A stretch of 64,000 nt of DNA from Pseudomonas sp. 21 (GTDB taxonomy: Bacteria > Pseudomonadota > Gammaproteobacteria > Pseudomonadales > Pseudomonadaceae). The notes below the pieces were generated by a model. It saw only the letters and a program-made list of their open reading frames with translations. It had not been told where the DNA came from and searched no databases. Every line of letters starts with the position of its first letter. Position 1 is the first letter of the stretch. Shown in pieces: positions 51,707-61,800 of this stretch. A program made the position numbers and the translations under genes. Location: assembly GCF_000955805.1 (NCBI RefSeq), contig NZ_JYOA01000019.1:26479-90478 (forward strand), written 5' to 3'.

Positions 51707-53143
51707 TCACTCCTGCGCATAAACCACATGGGTATGGGTGTACTCGTACAACCCATGCTTGCCGTCCGCGCCGCCGATGCCGGACTTGCGCGTGCCGGCA
51801 TGGAAGCCCTGCATCGCCTCGAAGTTCTCGCGGTTGATGTAGGTCTCGCCGAAGTCCAGCTCGCGGCTGGCCTTGAGCGCAGCGCCGAGGTTGCGGGTGT
51901 AGATCGACGAGGTCAGGCCGTAGTCGCTGTCATTGGCCAGGGCGATGGCCTCGTCGAGGTCGTCCACCACCTGGATCGGCAGCACCGGGCCGAAGATTTC
52001 CTTGCGCATGATCTCCATGTCGCCCTTGCAGCCGGCCAGCACGGTGGGTTGGTAGTGGAAGCCCTGGCCCAGGTCGGCCACCGCGCCGCCGGTGATGACC
52101 TGGGCGCCCTGCCCGGTCGCCGTGCGGACCATCTGCGCAACCTTGTCCAGGCCGATGCGGTTGACCAGCGGGCCCATGTCCAGGTCGGCCTGCACGTTCG
52201 GGTCGCCGAAGCGGGTGGCGGCCATGGCGGCGGCAATCTTCTCGATGAACTGGTCGGCCACCTGGCGCTGCACGTAGACGCGCTCGGCGCAGTTGCACAC
52301 CTGCCCGGTGTTGATCACCCGCGACGCCTTGATGGCGTTCACCGCCAGTTCCAGGTCGGCGTCGGCGAGGACGATGGCCGGCGCCTTGCCACCCAGTTCC
52401 AGGTTCAGCTTGGTGATGTTCGGCGCGGCCGCGGCCATGATCCGCGAGCCGGTGGCGACGCTGCCGGTGAAGCTGATCAGGTCGACCCCGGCGTGGCTGG
52501 TCAGCGCACTGCCGGCGCTGGCGCCGGTGCCGCCGACGACGTTGAAGACGCCAGTAGGCAGGTCAGTCTCGGCGACCAGGCGGGCGAATTCGAAGCAGTT
52601 GATCGGGGTTTCTTCGCTGGGCTTGATGACGATGGTGTTGCCGGTCAGCAGGGCCGGCGCCATCTTCCGGGCGATGAGGAAGAACGGGAAGTTCCACGGC
52701 AGGATGCCTGCCACCACGCCCAGCGGTTTGCGCAGCAGGAAGATGTGCTCGCCGACGCGGTCGCTGGTCAGCACCTCGCCTTCCAGGCGGCGCGCCCACT
52801 CGGCCATGTAGTCGAGGTAATCGGCGGTGAAGTTCACCTCCACTTCCGCCAGCGCCGGCACCTTGCCCTGCTCGGCGGTGATGATCCTGGCCAGGCGCGG
52901 CGCGTTGGCGCGCACCTTGTCGGCGATCCGCCGCAGGTAGCCGGCACGCTCGATGGCCGGCTTGGCCGCCCAGCCCTTCTGCGCCGCGCGGGCGGCGCCG
53001 ATGGCGGTGTCCACCTGGGCCGTACTGGCCTCGGGGATGCGCGCCAGCAGCTCGCCATTGGCCGGGTTGTGCACTTCGATCAACGGCTCGCCGGCGACGA
53101 AGCGGTTGTCGATGTAGTGCTGGTAGGTCGTTACGTCAGTCAT
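51707..53143 (-). CDS. aldA: NAD-dependent aldehyde dehydrogenase, AldA type
   Basis: A 478-residue aldehyde dehydrogenase closely resembling E. coli AldA (lactaldehyde/glycolaldehyde dehydrogenase): FTADYLDYMAEWARR, GILPWNFPFFLIARKMAPAL, LELGGKAPAIVLADADLELA with the general-base glutamate, NTGQVCNCAERVYVQ with the catalytic cysteine, and ETYINRENFEAMQGFHAG. It starts 37 bp after the quinohemoprotein alcohol dehydrogenase gene on the same strand, so both should be read from the sigma-54 promoter at 55424. It would oxidise the aldehyde made by that enzyme, after the aldehyde enters the cytoplasm. Confidence 0.9.
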   Translation of the reverse strand: MTDVTTYQHYIDNRFVAGEPLIEVHNPANGELLARIPEASTAQVDTAIGAARAAQKGWAAKPAIERAGYLRRIADKVRANAPRLARIITAEQGKVPALAEVEVNFTADYLDYMAEWARRLEGEVLTSDRVGEHIFLLRKPLGVVAGILPWNFPFFLIARKMAPALLTGNTIVIKPSEETPINCFEFARLVAETDLPTGVFNVVGGTGASAGSALTSHAGVDLISFTGSVATGSRIMAAAAPNITKLNLELGGKAPAIVLADADLELAVNAIKASRVINTGQVCNCAERVYVQRQVADQFIEKIAAAMAATRFGDPNVQADLDMGPLVNRIGLDKVAQMVRTATGQGAQVITGGAVADLGQGFHYQPTVLAGCKGDMEIMRKEIFGPVLPIQVVDDLDEAIALANDSDYGLTSSIYTRNLGAALKASRELDFGETYINRENFEAMQGFHAGTRKSGIGGADGKHGLYEYTHTHVVYAQE

Positions 53144-53180
53144 GAGTCGGTCTCCTGCGGGACTGCTTCTTATAGAGAGG

Positions 53181-55364
53181 TCACTTGGCGGCGGTCTTCT
53201 GCGCGCCGGCCAGTTGTTCCTTGAGGTCGTAGGCGCGCTTGATCAGGTACTGGTGCACGGCCTCGGCCTGCTGCAGGTCGAGGTGGCCCTGGAACGAGGG
53301 CATGCCGTCGGGGATGCGGCCGCCATAGACGATGCCGAGGAAGCGCTGGTGATTCTCCGCACTGAGGGTGCGCAGGTCGGGCACCACGCCGCCGCTGATG
53401 GCGTTGATGCCGTGGCACTGCGAGCAGCTGGAGTTGAACAGCTCGCGGCCCTGGTCGATCTGCGCGGTGGTGCCGGTCAGCGCCGGTGGCTCGGGCTTGC
53501 GGTCGGCCCACTTGTAGTTGGCGTCCGGCAGCTTGGCGGTACCGCCGAGCTTGTAGGTCAGCACCTGGGCGTTGGGCTTGACCCCGGCGCGCAGCGACAA
53601 GGCGCCGGCGAAGGTGGAGAAGGCGCCGCCCCAGCCGGCCATGAAGGTCACGTACTGCTCGCCGTCCACTTCATAGGTGATGGGCGCGGCCATCACACCG
53701 GTGTTGGCCGGGGACTCCCAGAGCTTCTTGCCGGACTCGGCGGCGTAGGCCACCACGCGGCCGTCGGCGGTGCCTTCGAACACCAGGTTGCCGGCGGTGC
53801 TCAGGGTGCCGCCGTTGAAGATGGTGCTGTAGGGCACCTCCCAGCGCTTTTCCTGCTTCACCGGGTCCCAGGCGATCAGCTTGCCGGTCCAGGTGTCGGC
53901 GATCTTGCGCAGGCCTTCCGGGTCTTCGGGCATCATCCCGGTGTTGACGTCGAGCTGGTAGATGCTCTTGAACTTGGAGCGCGGCGGCGCGCCGTCGACG
54001 TCCTGGTACATCGCCGACATGATGTGCGCCGGGATGTAGACCAGGCCGGTGTTGGGGTTGTACGACATCGGTTGCCAGTCGTGGGCGCCCCAGAACGCCG
54101 GCTGGATCAGGCGGGCCTTCTTCTGCGGGTCCTTCCAGTAGTCGGACACCGCCTCGTTGCGGATCGGCCGGCCGGTCTTCAGGTCGACACCCTTGGCCCA
54201 GTTGATCGGCACGATGTTGTTGGCCGAAAGCAGCTTGCCGGTCTCGCGGTCGATAACGTAGAAGAAGCCGTTCTTCGGCGCCTGCATCAGCACCTTGCGC
54301 TGTTTGCCGTCGATCTCCATGTCCACCAGCATGATGTGCGCGGTGGCGGTGAAGTCCCAGGCGTCGCCGGGCGTGGTCTGGTAGTGCCAGACGTACTCGC
54401 CGTTGTCGGGGTTGATCGCCACGATGGACGAGAGGAACAGGTTGTCGCCCTTGCCTTCGCTGCGGATGCGCGGGTTCCACGAGGAGCCGTTGCCGACACC
54501 GATGTACAGCAGGTTCAGCTCCGGGTCGTAGGACATGGAGTCCCACACGGTGCCGCCACCGCCCTGCTTGTAGAAGTTGTCGCCGAACCAGGTCTTGGCG
54601 GCGATCTCCATGCCCTTGCCCTTGGGCATCTCCTTGGGGTCGCCGGGCACGGTGAAGAAGCGCCAGTCCTGCTTGCCGGTCTCGGCGTCGTAGGCGGTGA
54701 TGTAGCCGCGCACGCCGAACTCGGCGCCGCCGTTGCCGATGATCACCTTGCCCTTCACGATGCGCGGCGCACCGGTGATGGTGATGCTGCGCGACGGATC
54801 GGTACGGGTGTCGACGCTCCACACGCGCTGGCCGGTCTTGGCGTCGATGGCCTCCAGGCGGCCATCGAGCACGCCGACGTAGACCTTGCCCTTCCACACC
54901 GCCACGCCGCGGTTCACCGCGTCGCAGCAGGCTTCGCCGGCGCGGCTGCGGTCGGACTGCGGGTCGTACTTCCACAGTTGCTCGCCGGTGCGGGCGTCCA
55001 GCGCATAGACGATGGAGAACGGCCCGGTGGTGTACATCACGCCATCGACCACGATGGGCGTGGCTTCCACGCCACGGTCGATGTCCAGCTTGTGGCTCCA
55101 GGCCAGGCCCAGGTTGCCGACGTTGCTCTGGTCGATCGTCTTCAGCGGGCTGAAGCGCTGCTCGTCGTAGGTGCGGCCGGTGGTCATCCAGTTACCCGGC
55201 TCCTTGTCGGCGGCGGCGATGCGCTGGCCATCGACGTTGGCCGGCCCCTCGGCAGCTTGCAGGTTGGCGGACAGACCGGCCATCAGCAGCGAGGCGGTCA
55301 GCAGGGAATGACGCAGGGCGGGTTGCAGGCGAACGGAAGGCACAGACAGGCCAATCGATCTCAT
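53181..55364 (-). CDS. Quinohemoprotein alcohol dehydrogenase (PQQ plus cytochrome c)
   Basis: A 727-residue periplasmic enzyme: a signal peptide (about 1-38, ending LQAAE), an eight-bladed PQQ propeller with the adjacent cysteine pair C146-C147 (GEACCDAV), and a C-terminal cytochrome c domain with CSQCH at 647-651. The catalytic aspartate is D337 in WDFTA; the residue two places on is threonine, not aspartate, so this is the calcium type. It resembles type II alcohol dehydrogenases such as the 1-butanol dehydrogenases of P. butanovora and P. putida HK5. GGAG precedes the ATG. It forms an operon with aldA. Confidence 0.92.
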   Translation of the reverse strand: MRSIGLSVPSVRLQPALRHSLLTASLLMAGLSANLQAAEGPANVDGQRIAAADKEPGNWMTTGRTYDEQRFSPLKTIDQSNVGNLGLAWSHKLDIDRGVEATPIVVDGVMYTTGPFSIVYALDARTGEQLWKYDPQSDRSRAGEACCDAVNRGVAVWKGKVYVGVLDGRLEAIDAKTGQRVWSVDTRTDPSRSITITGAPRIVKGKVIIGNGGAEFGVRGYITAYDAETGKQDWRFFTVPGDPKEMPKGKGMEIAAKTWFGDNFYKQGGGGTVWDSMSYDPELNLLYIGVGNGSSWNPRIRSEGKGDNLFLSSIVAINPDNGEYVWHYQTTPGDAWDFTATAHIMLVDMEIDGKQRKVLMQAPKNGFFYVIDRETGKLLSANNIVPINWAKGVDLKTGRPIRNEAVSDYWKDPQKKARLIQPAFWGAHDWQPMSYNPNTGLVYIPAHIMSAMYQDVDGAPPRSKFKSIYQLDVNTGMMPEDPEGLRKIADTWTGKLIAWDPVKQEKRWEVPYSTIFNGGTLSTAGNLVFEGTADGRVVAYAAESGKKLWESPANTGVMAAPITYEVDGEQYVTFMAGWGGAFSTFAGALSLRAGVKPNAQVLTYKLGGTAKLPDANYKWADRKPEPPALTGTTAQIDQGRELFNSSCSQCHGINAISGGVVPDLRTLSAENHQRFLGIVYGGRIPDGMPSFQGHLDLQQAEAVHQYLIKRAYDLKEQLAGAQKTAAK

Positions 55365-55423
55365 GGAGGTTCTCCGATTCTTGTTGGTGCCGCAGGTCGT
55401 TCGCCGCGGCTTGCAAGGCTCAG

Positions 55424-55439
55424 AGCAACCGCTGTGCCA
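55424..55439 (-). promoter_or_regulatory. Consensus sigma-54 promoter of the quinohemoprotein-aldA operon
   Basis: On the minus strand TGGCACAGCGGTTGCT, an exact match to the TGGCAC-N5-TTGCW consensus. Transcription should start about 48 nt before the start codon at 55364. Three enhancer-like sites lie 62-117 bp upstream. Confidence 0.85.
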
Positions 55440-55500
55440 GGGTTTCCAAGTTGGGCTGGAGGGCTCGCCGTTCGGGGCTTCCGGCGTTTTCTGGCGGACC

Positions 55501-55556
55501 TGGAGCGGGTGTTGCGGGCGCTACAGGTGTTGCGCTCATCGACGGCAGGTGTTGCG
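55501..55556 (-). promoter_or_regulatory. Three direct repeats (enhancer-like sites) upstream of the sigma-54 promoter
   Basis: CGCAACACC on the minus strand occurs three times (cores at 55508-55516, 55526-55534 and 55548-55556), 18 and 22 bp apart. The middle full site, CGCAACACCTGTAGCG (55519-55534), matches the palindrome upstream of the sigma-54 activator gene at 13 of 16 positions. Sequence, spacing and distance to the -24 element all agree with that array. Confidence 0.75.
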
Positions 55557-55587
55557 GGTGCGGGACGGAAGCTTGCGTGTTTGGGCG

Positions 55588-55658
55588 GGTTCGCGAGCAA
55601 GCTCGCTCCTACAGAAGAGCTGCGAACCCAACCTGTAGGAGCGAGCTTGCTCGCGAAC
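55588..55658. repeat. REP-like inverted repeat pair
   Basis: GGTTCGCGAGCAAGCTCGCT and on to CCTACA (55588-55613), and its inverse from TGTAGGAGCGAGCTTGCTCG to CGAAC (55634-55658), are separated by 20 bp. Same family as at 15063 and 20740. Confidence 0.85.
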
Positions 55659-55672
55659 AACGACTCATCCGG

Positions 55673-55702
55673 AAAAAGAAAACGCGGCCGGAGCCGCGTT
55701 CG
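55673..55702 (-). terminator. Rho-independent terminator downstream of exaC
   Basis: On the minus strand AACGCGGC and GCCGCGTT form an 8-bp stem followed by TTCTTTTT. It lies about 155 bp after the exaC stop and protects the sigma-54 operon from read-through. Confidence 0.75.
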
Positions 55703-55811
55703 ACGAAGGCCGTCACCCGTGGAATGGGTACGGAAGCGGACGGCCGCCCGAACGGGCGCGTCGACACAAGGGATGCCTGGTGGAGTGCCAGGCGGGGTAC
55801 AGCGGAAAGGG

Positions 55812-55842
55812 CCGGCGAGCCTGATGGGGGAAGGCTCGCCGG
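55812..55842. terminator. Strong hairpin just after exaC
   Basis: CCGGCGAGCCT (55812-55822) and AGGCTCGCCGG (55832-55842) form an 11-bp perfect stem 14 bp after the exaC stop. No T-run follows on the minus strand, so it may stabilise the 3' end rather than stop transcription alone. Confidence 0.55.
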
Positions 55843-55856
55843 TTTACTGCAAAGGG

Positions 55857-57377
<1,521 letters not shown>

Positions 57378-57479
57378 GGGGATGCTCTCCTGTCGGTTCC
57401 CGGCCTCCATCGGCCAGGTCATGGAGCGATCTTAGGCAGCGCCCTTCCCGGCCAGGAATGCACCCATGGGAGGGGTGGG

Positions 57480-57494
57480 TTCCTCATTTGGTAG
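57480..57494 (-). promoter_or_regulatory. TACCAA box upstream of exaC
   Basis: On the minus strand CTACCAAATGAGGAA, 103 bp before the exaC start codon. The first ten bases differ from the pqqA box at only one position. Confidence 0.6.
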
Positions 57495-57701
57495 TAGAGG
57501 CCGAGGCATGGCTATTTGTAGGAGCGGGCCATGCCCGCGATCGCGCCCATGGGGCGATCCTGTAAGGTGGCAGCGATATTTTCAGCCGCGCTACGAACCG
57601 TCTGACACGCCGGCCCTGCCGGCGGATCGCGGGCATGGCCCGCTCCTACAAGGGTGTTTCCAGTGAAACATCCGCACACTCCGGACGCCCCGTTCAGGAG
57701 G

Positions 57702-57763
57702 CCTCGTTGAAACTTCGTTTCAACGAGGGAATTTTTCGCCTAAGCGAAAAACCGGATGTCCGG
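57702..57763. repeat. Tandem array of three perfect hairpins
   Basis: CCTCGTTGAAAC and GTTTCAACGAGG (57702-57728) form a 12-bp stem with a TTC loop. TTTTTCGC and GCGAAAAA (57732-57751) form an 8-bp stem with a CTAA loop. CCGGATGTCCGG (57752-57763) is a third, short dyad. They follow one another almost without spacing. Confidence 0.75.
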
Positions 57764-57958
57764 GGCAAGACCTTTGGTTACTTTGCGTCGTTTGGCAAAG
57801 TGACTCGCCCGAGGGGGCGAAACCAGAAGCCCACGCGCACACCAAAGCGACGCGGAAAGTCCAGGCGCGAGGCAGACATATCGCGGACAAAGTCCGCTCC
57901 TACGCTGCCTGATAGTACCGATGCTCCTGAGGAAAAAATCCACGCGATAAGCGCGCCA

Positions 57959-57989
57959 AAACAAAGGGCCGGCTCAACGGCCGGCCCTC
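57959..57989 (-). terminator. Rho-independent terminator after pedH
   Basis: On the minus strand AGGGCCGGC and GCCGGCCCT form a 9-bp stem followed by TTGTTTTGG. It begins 20 bp after the pedH stop. Confidence 0.8.
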
Positions 57990-58008
57990 TGCTCGCCTCA
58001 CAGAACCA

Positions 58009-59781
58009 TTACTTCTTGGCGACGAGATCCTTCGGCAGCTTGAAGGTCCAGATCATCCCGCCCTGGTCCAGGTCCTTGATGCGCTTGGCCACCTCGCCGC
58101 CCCACAGCGGCACCGCGCCGCCCCAGCCGGAGAGAACGGTCACGTACTGCTCGCCGTCCATTTCCCAGGTGATCGGCGAGGCGATCACGCCGGAGCCGGT
58201 GTTGAACTGGTAGAGCTTCTTGCCGGTCTTGGCGTCGAAGGCCATCAGGTAGCCCTCGGGGTTGCCGGTGAACACCAGGTTGCCGTGGGTCGCCAGCACG
58301 CCGCCCCACAGCGGCGCGTAGTTCTCGTAGCGCCAGACCTGCTTGCCGGTCTTCGGATCGATGGCGCGCAGCACGCCGATGTACTTCTCGTTCAGCGGCT
58401 TGATGGTGAAGCCGGCGCCGAGGTAAGCCGCGCCTTTCTTGTAGGCGATGTTCTCGTTCCACATGTCCATGCCCCACTCGTTGGACGGCACGTAGAACAA
58501 CCCGGTGTCCTGGCTGTAGGCCATGGGCATCCAGTTCTTGCCACCGAGGAAGGACGGCGCGACGAACACCGACGTGCCCTTCTCGCCGCCTTCACCCGGC
58601 GCACCAGGACGGTGGGCGTCGTCGTAGATCGGCCGGCCGTTCTCGTCCAGGCCCTTGGCCCAGGTCACCTTGTCGACGAAGGGGAAGCCACGGATGAACT
58701 TGCCGTTGGTGCGGTCGAGCACATAGAAGAAGCCGTTGCGGTCGGCGGTGGCGGCGGCCTGCACGGTCTTGCCACCGTCCTTGTAGTCGAAGGACACCAG
58801 CTCGTTGACGCCGTCGAAGTCCCAGCCGTCGTGCGGGGTGGTCTGGAAGTGCCACTTGATCGAGCCGTCTTCCGGGTTCAGCGCCAGCCGCGAGGAGGAG
58901 AACAGGTTGTCGCCCGGACGCAGGTGCGAGTTCCACGGCGACGGGTTGCCGGTGCCGATGAACAGCGAGTCGGTACTCGGGTCGTAGTAGCCGCCCAGCC
59001 AGGGCGCGGCGCCGCCGGTCTTCCACAGGTCGCCCGGCCAGGTCTTGCCCGCCTCGCCGCCGGAGATGCCGTTCTCCACCGGCTTGCCGTCCTTGTAGAC
59101 GTAGCCCATGTGGCCTTCCACGGTCGGGCGGCTCCACAGCAATTCACCGTTGGTGGGGTTGTAGGCCTCGATCTTGCCGACCACGCCGAACTCGCCGCCG
59201 GCCACGCCGGTGATCAGCTTGCCCTTGGCAATCAGCGGCGCGGCGGAGATGGAGTAGCCGGCCTTGTAGTCGGCCACGGTTTTCTTCCATACCACCTTGC
59301 CGGTGTCCTTGTTCAGGGCGACCAGCTTGGCGTCGAGGGTGCCGAAGATCACCAGGTCGCCGTACAGCGCCACGCCACGGTTGATCACGTCGCAGCAGGG
59401 CATGATGCCGTCAGGCAGGCGCGCGTCGTATTGCCAGAGCTTGCGCCCGGTGCGCGCATCGGCGGCGAACACCCGCGAGTAGGAGGCGGTGACGTACATC
59501 ACGCCGTCCTTGATCAGCGGCTGCGCCTGCTGGCCGCGCTGCTTCTCGCCGCCGAAAGACAGCGCCCACACCGGCCGCAGCTCCTTCACGTTATCGCTGT
59601 TCAGGGTGTTCAGCGGGCTGAAACGCTGGCCCTGCTGGTTGATGCCGTTGACCACGATCTGGTCGGTGCGCTTGGCGGCATCGCTGATGTCCTGGTCGGT
59701 GACGCCGGCGTGGGCGCCCAGGCTGGCCAGGCCGATGGCGGTGAACAGCACGGTGCGGGCGAAAGGTTGAAGCTGTCTCAT
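58009..59781 (-). CDS. pedH: Lanthanide-type PQQ alcohol dehydrogenase PedH
   Basis: A 590-residue periplasmic quinoprotein with a signal peptide (about 1-25, ending GAHAG) and an eight-bladed propeller. C129-C130 form the adjacent disulphide. The catalytic aspartate D321 is followed two places on by D323 (GWDFDG), the extra acid that marks rare-earth-dependent enzymes (XoxF, PedH); calcium enzymes carry a small neutral residue there. There is no cytochrome domain, so electrons should go to the separate cytochrome c550. Segments such as [20 protein letters not shown] resemble P. putida PedH as I remember it. It has its own box-containing promoter. Confidence 0.9.
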   Translation of the reverse strand: MRQLQPFARTVLFTAIGLASLGAHAGVTDQDISDAAKRTDQIVVNGINQQGQRFSPLNTLNSDNVKELRPVWALSFGGEKQRGQQAQPLIKDGVMYVTASYSRVFAADARTGRKLWQYDARLPDGIMPCCDVINRGVALYGDLVIFGTLDAKLVALNKDTGKVVWKKTVADYKAGYSISAAPLIAKGKLITGVAGGEFGVVGKIEAYNPTNGELLWSRPTVEGHMGYVYKDGKPVENGISGGEAGKTWPGDLWKTGGAAPWLGGYYDPSTDSLFIGTGNPSPWNSHLRPGDNLFSSSRLALNPEDGSIKWHFQTTPHDGWDFDGVNELVSFDYKDGGKTVQAAATADRNGFFYVLDRTNGKFIRGFPFVDKVTWAKGLDENGRPIYDDAHRPGAPGEGGEKGTSVFVAPSFLGGKNWMPMAYSQDTGLFYVPSNEWGMDMWNENIAYKKGAAYLGAGFTIKPLNEKYIGVLRAIDPKTGKQVWRYENYAPLWGGVLATHGNLVFTGNPEGYLMAFDAKTGKKLYQFNTGSGVIASPITWEMDGEQYVTVLSGWGGAVPLWGGEVAKRIKDLDQGGMIWTFKLPKDLVAKK

Positions 59782-59888
59782 GGCGGTGCGCCTCTGCGAT
59801 TGTTGTTGTACCCGGGGAAATGTCCCGGTCTGTCGCAGATTCTTGGTTTGGCACGGCGGGCCAACAATTGAACGCAGTGCCGAATTTC

Positions 59889-59903
59889 CTAGTTCCTTGG
59901 TAG
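59889..59903 (-). promoter_or_regulatory. TACCAA box upstream of pedH
   Basis: On the minus strand CTACCAAGGAACTAG, 108 bp before the pedH start codon. CTA and TAG at the ends give it weak dyad symmetry, shared with the box before the cytochrome gene. Confidence 0.6.
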
Positions 59904-59960
59904 CAATACCGGGCCTTGGCGGCACGAAATAAGCGGATTACCCAGGGCGCCCGGAGCTTC

Positions 59961-60076
59961 CCTGTAGGAACGGGCCATGCCCGCGATCGCGCGCATGGCG
60001 CGCTCCTACAGTCGAGCGACGTGCCGATCGGTGCGCGGGGATGATGGGTATCGCTACGCTCCACGCCATCCTACGG
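59961..60076. repeat. Two Pseudomonas intergenic repeats upstream of pedH
   Basis: A long dyad begins CCTGTAGGAACGGGCCATGC and ends GCGCTCCTACAG (59961-60011). A second element runs GATGGGTATCGCTACGCTCC to CCATCCTACGG (60043-60076) and is the inverse of the one at 63864-63901. They account for the rest of the gap between pedH and the metallohydrolase gene. Confidence 0.75.
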
Positions 60077-60084
60077 GAGCAATG

Positions 60085-61014
60085 TCAGGGCGTATCGACG
60101 CGCGGCAGGACCTTCTGCTCATAGCGCGGATACAGGTGGCTGACGCTGCGGATCAGCTCGTAGCGCGTCAGGCTGATACCGGCAAAGCGGTCCGGGATTG
60201 GCGTGCGCAGCAAGTCGTTCATGTCGGCGCCCTGGGCAATGCCGTCACGCATCGCAGTGTCGAGCCAGCCCAGGTAGTCGCGCATCTGCGCAAACGGTTC
60301 GGCATCGCTGGCGATGGGACCGTGGCCGGGGACTATCTGTTTCCACGGCAGCTGCTGCAGCGTATCCAGGTCGGCCAGCCAGACGCCGAGACCAGGACTG
60401 TTCGGCGTGGTCAGCGCGCGCTGGTAGAAGACGATGTCCCCGGCGAACAGCACGCCGGTGGTTTCATCGAGGATCGCCAGGTCCGCGCCGGTATGTCCGC
60501 GCAGGGCCAGCAGGCGGAAGCGGTGGCTACCCATCTGCAGTTCCCCCGGCTCCACCGTCTCGGTGGGCAGCACGACCTCCGTGCCACGCATCCAGTCGCC
60601 GACCAGGCGGTACATGTTCTCCGCCATGGCATTGCCCTGTTCCTTCAGCAGCTTGCCGGTGCCGGCCAGCGCGCCGATGGGCACGTCGGTGAAAGCCTGG
60701 TTGCCCAGCACATGGTCGGGGTGGTGATGGGTCAGCAGCACGCGCTTCACCGGCTGGCCGGTGGTCTGCTGGATCAGCACGCGCAGGGCTTCGCCATAGC
60801 GCTTTGACGGGCCAGTGTCGATCACCAGCACGCCGTCGCCGGTGTCGATGAAGGCGACGTTGACGATGGCGCCGCCGTTGCCCTTGGCGAAGTTGTCGGT
60901 GCTGCCTTCCACTACCCAGGTGCCCTCGGCGATCTGCCGGGGCTGGAGGTGGTACTGCAGGTCGGCCAGTGCCGGCAGGCACAGGCACGCAAGGGCGATC
61001 AGGAGGAAACGCAT
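60085..61014 (-). CDS. Periplasmic metallo-beta-lactamase-fold protein of quinoprotein clusters
   Basis: A 309-residue protein with a signal peptide (about 1-18, ending PALA). The zinc motif is THHHPDH at 95-101, with a further histidine in LRGHTGAD, the bridging aspartate in LFAGDIVF and another histidine in VPGHGP. It matches the protein family named quinoprotein relay system zinc metallohydrolase, found beside alcohol quinoproteins; the reaction is not established. GAGG is 5 bp before the ATG. It is the last of four closely packed genes beginning with cytochrome c550. Confidence 0.88.
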   Translation of the reverse strand: MRFLLIALACLCLPALADLQYHLQPRQIAEGTWVVEGSTDNFAKGNGGAIVNVAFIDTGDGVLVIDTGPSKRYGEALRVLIQQTTGQPVKRVLLTHHHPDHVLGNQAFTDVPIGALAGTGKLLKEQGNAMAENMYRLVGDWMRGTEVVLPTETVEPGELQMGSHRFRLLALRGHTGADLAILDETTGVLFAGDIVFYQRALTTPNSPGLGVWLADLDTLQQLPWKQIVPGHGPIASDAEPFAQMRDYLGWLDTAMRDGIAQGADMNDLLRTPIPDRFAGISLTRYELIRSVSHLYPRYEQKVLPRVDTP

Positions 61015-61040
61015 GGGCACCTCGTTAGCGCAGCGCGGCG

Positions 61041-61793
61041 TCAGCGCAGAGCGGCCTGGAATTCGTTGCCGTTGTTATCGTGCAGCCAGAGTTCGGTATG
61101 CGGGTCGCCGCGCACCTCGAAGGTGAAGGTCGGGTTCTCGCTGACTGCCGGGAACAGGTCCAGGCGGGCGAAGACCTCGCCCTCCGGCCCACGCAGCTCG
61201 GCATGGTCGAGGTAGAACTCGGGGATGCCGCCGACCAGGCCGTTGTCCATCGGATGCGAGACCGACAGGCGCACGCGGCTGTACTCCCCTTTGGGATAGG
61301 ACTCGCCGTGGACCTGGCCGAGGCGGTCTTCCCACCCCGGTTGCGCACGCACCACGCTGGGCGCTGTGCAGCCGCCACCGGCCGCGTCAATCCAGGCCGA
61401 GCCGACGTGCCAGACGCCCTTCTCGTCCCGTAGCGCGGCGCGGATCGGCGTGGCCTGTTCGATGCGGATACGCACCGCCAGCAGCGGCGCCAGGTGCTCG
61501 CCGGGATAGAGCGTCAGCACATGGGGAATCGGATTCAGCTCGGCCCACAGCAGCAGTCGGTCGAAGCGTCCCGGCATGGCGCGGGCGTCCACTTCCACCG
61601 GGACCTGGCGGGAGTCCTCGGCGAACGGCGGCACGCCCAGCTTCACTCGCTCATCGAAGACGTAGGGCTCGCCGTTCAACAGGCGCTTGTGGTGGTAGTC
61701 CCACATCACCGAGGGCATCGGGTCGCCCTCCACCGCCGCCGCCAGCAGCGGCAGCGCACAGATCCCAAGCAGCAGTTCGCGCCTGTGCATCAT
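61041..61793 (-). CDS. Quinoprotein-associated SoxYZ-like carrier protein
   Basis: A 250-residue exported protein (signal about 1-20, LLLGICALPLLAAA). An N-terminal SoxY-like part (MPSVMWDYHHKRLLNGEPYV, then FDRLLLWAELNPIPHVLTLY) is joined to a SoxZ-like part (RVRLSVSHPMDNGLVGG and FEVRGDPHTELWLHDNNGNE), the layout of the SoxYZ-like carrier proteins of quinoprotein clusters. SoxYZ carries sulfur intermediates on a C-terminal cysteine of SoxY; here the related segment is GGGCTAPS. The role in alcohol oxidation is unknown. The start at 61793 follows GAGGG and lies 7 bp after the preceding gene. Confidence 0.85.
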   Translation of the reverse strand: MMHRRELLLGICALPLLAAAVEGDPMPSVMWDYHHKRLLNGEPYVFDERVKLGVPPFAEDSRQVPVEVDARAMPGRFDRLLLWAELNPIPHVLTLYPGEHLAPLLAVRIRIEQATPIRAALRDEKGVWHVGSAWIDAAGGGCTAPSVVRAQPGWEDRLGQVHGESYPKGEYSRVRLSVSHPMDNGLVGGIPEFYLDHAELRGPEGEVFARLDLFPAVSENPTFTFEVRGDPHTELWLHDNNGNEFQAALR

Positions 61794-61800
61794 GATTCCC

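Larger units (their letters stand above)
57378..58008. other. 631-bp gene-free stretch between exaC and pedH
   Basis: No gene is visible. In order it holds the leader of exaC, a TACCAA box (57480-57494), two inverted REP-like copies of GTAGGAGCGGGCCATGCCCG (57518-57542 and 57625-57651), a run of three short hairpins (57702-57763), another REP-like copy ending GTCCGCTCCTACG (57879-57904), and the pedH terminator (57959-57989). The text near 57770-57830, rich in CTTTGG and GGCAAAGTGACTCG, resembles intergenic filler common in Pseudomonas. Confidence 0.7.

Noticed and set aside
55588..55658. The inverted repeat as a CRISPR or transposon end
   Set aside because: It has only two arms, recurs elsewhere in the window as the same intergenic element, and has no spacers or transposase gene beside it.
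57435..57451. A possible sigma-54 promoter before exaC (GG and GC ten bases apart)
   Set aside because: Only the GG/GC pair and a few bases match; TGGCAC and TTGC are not present and no enhancer-like repeats lie upstream.
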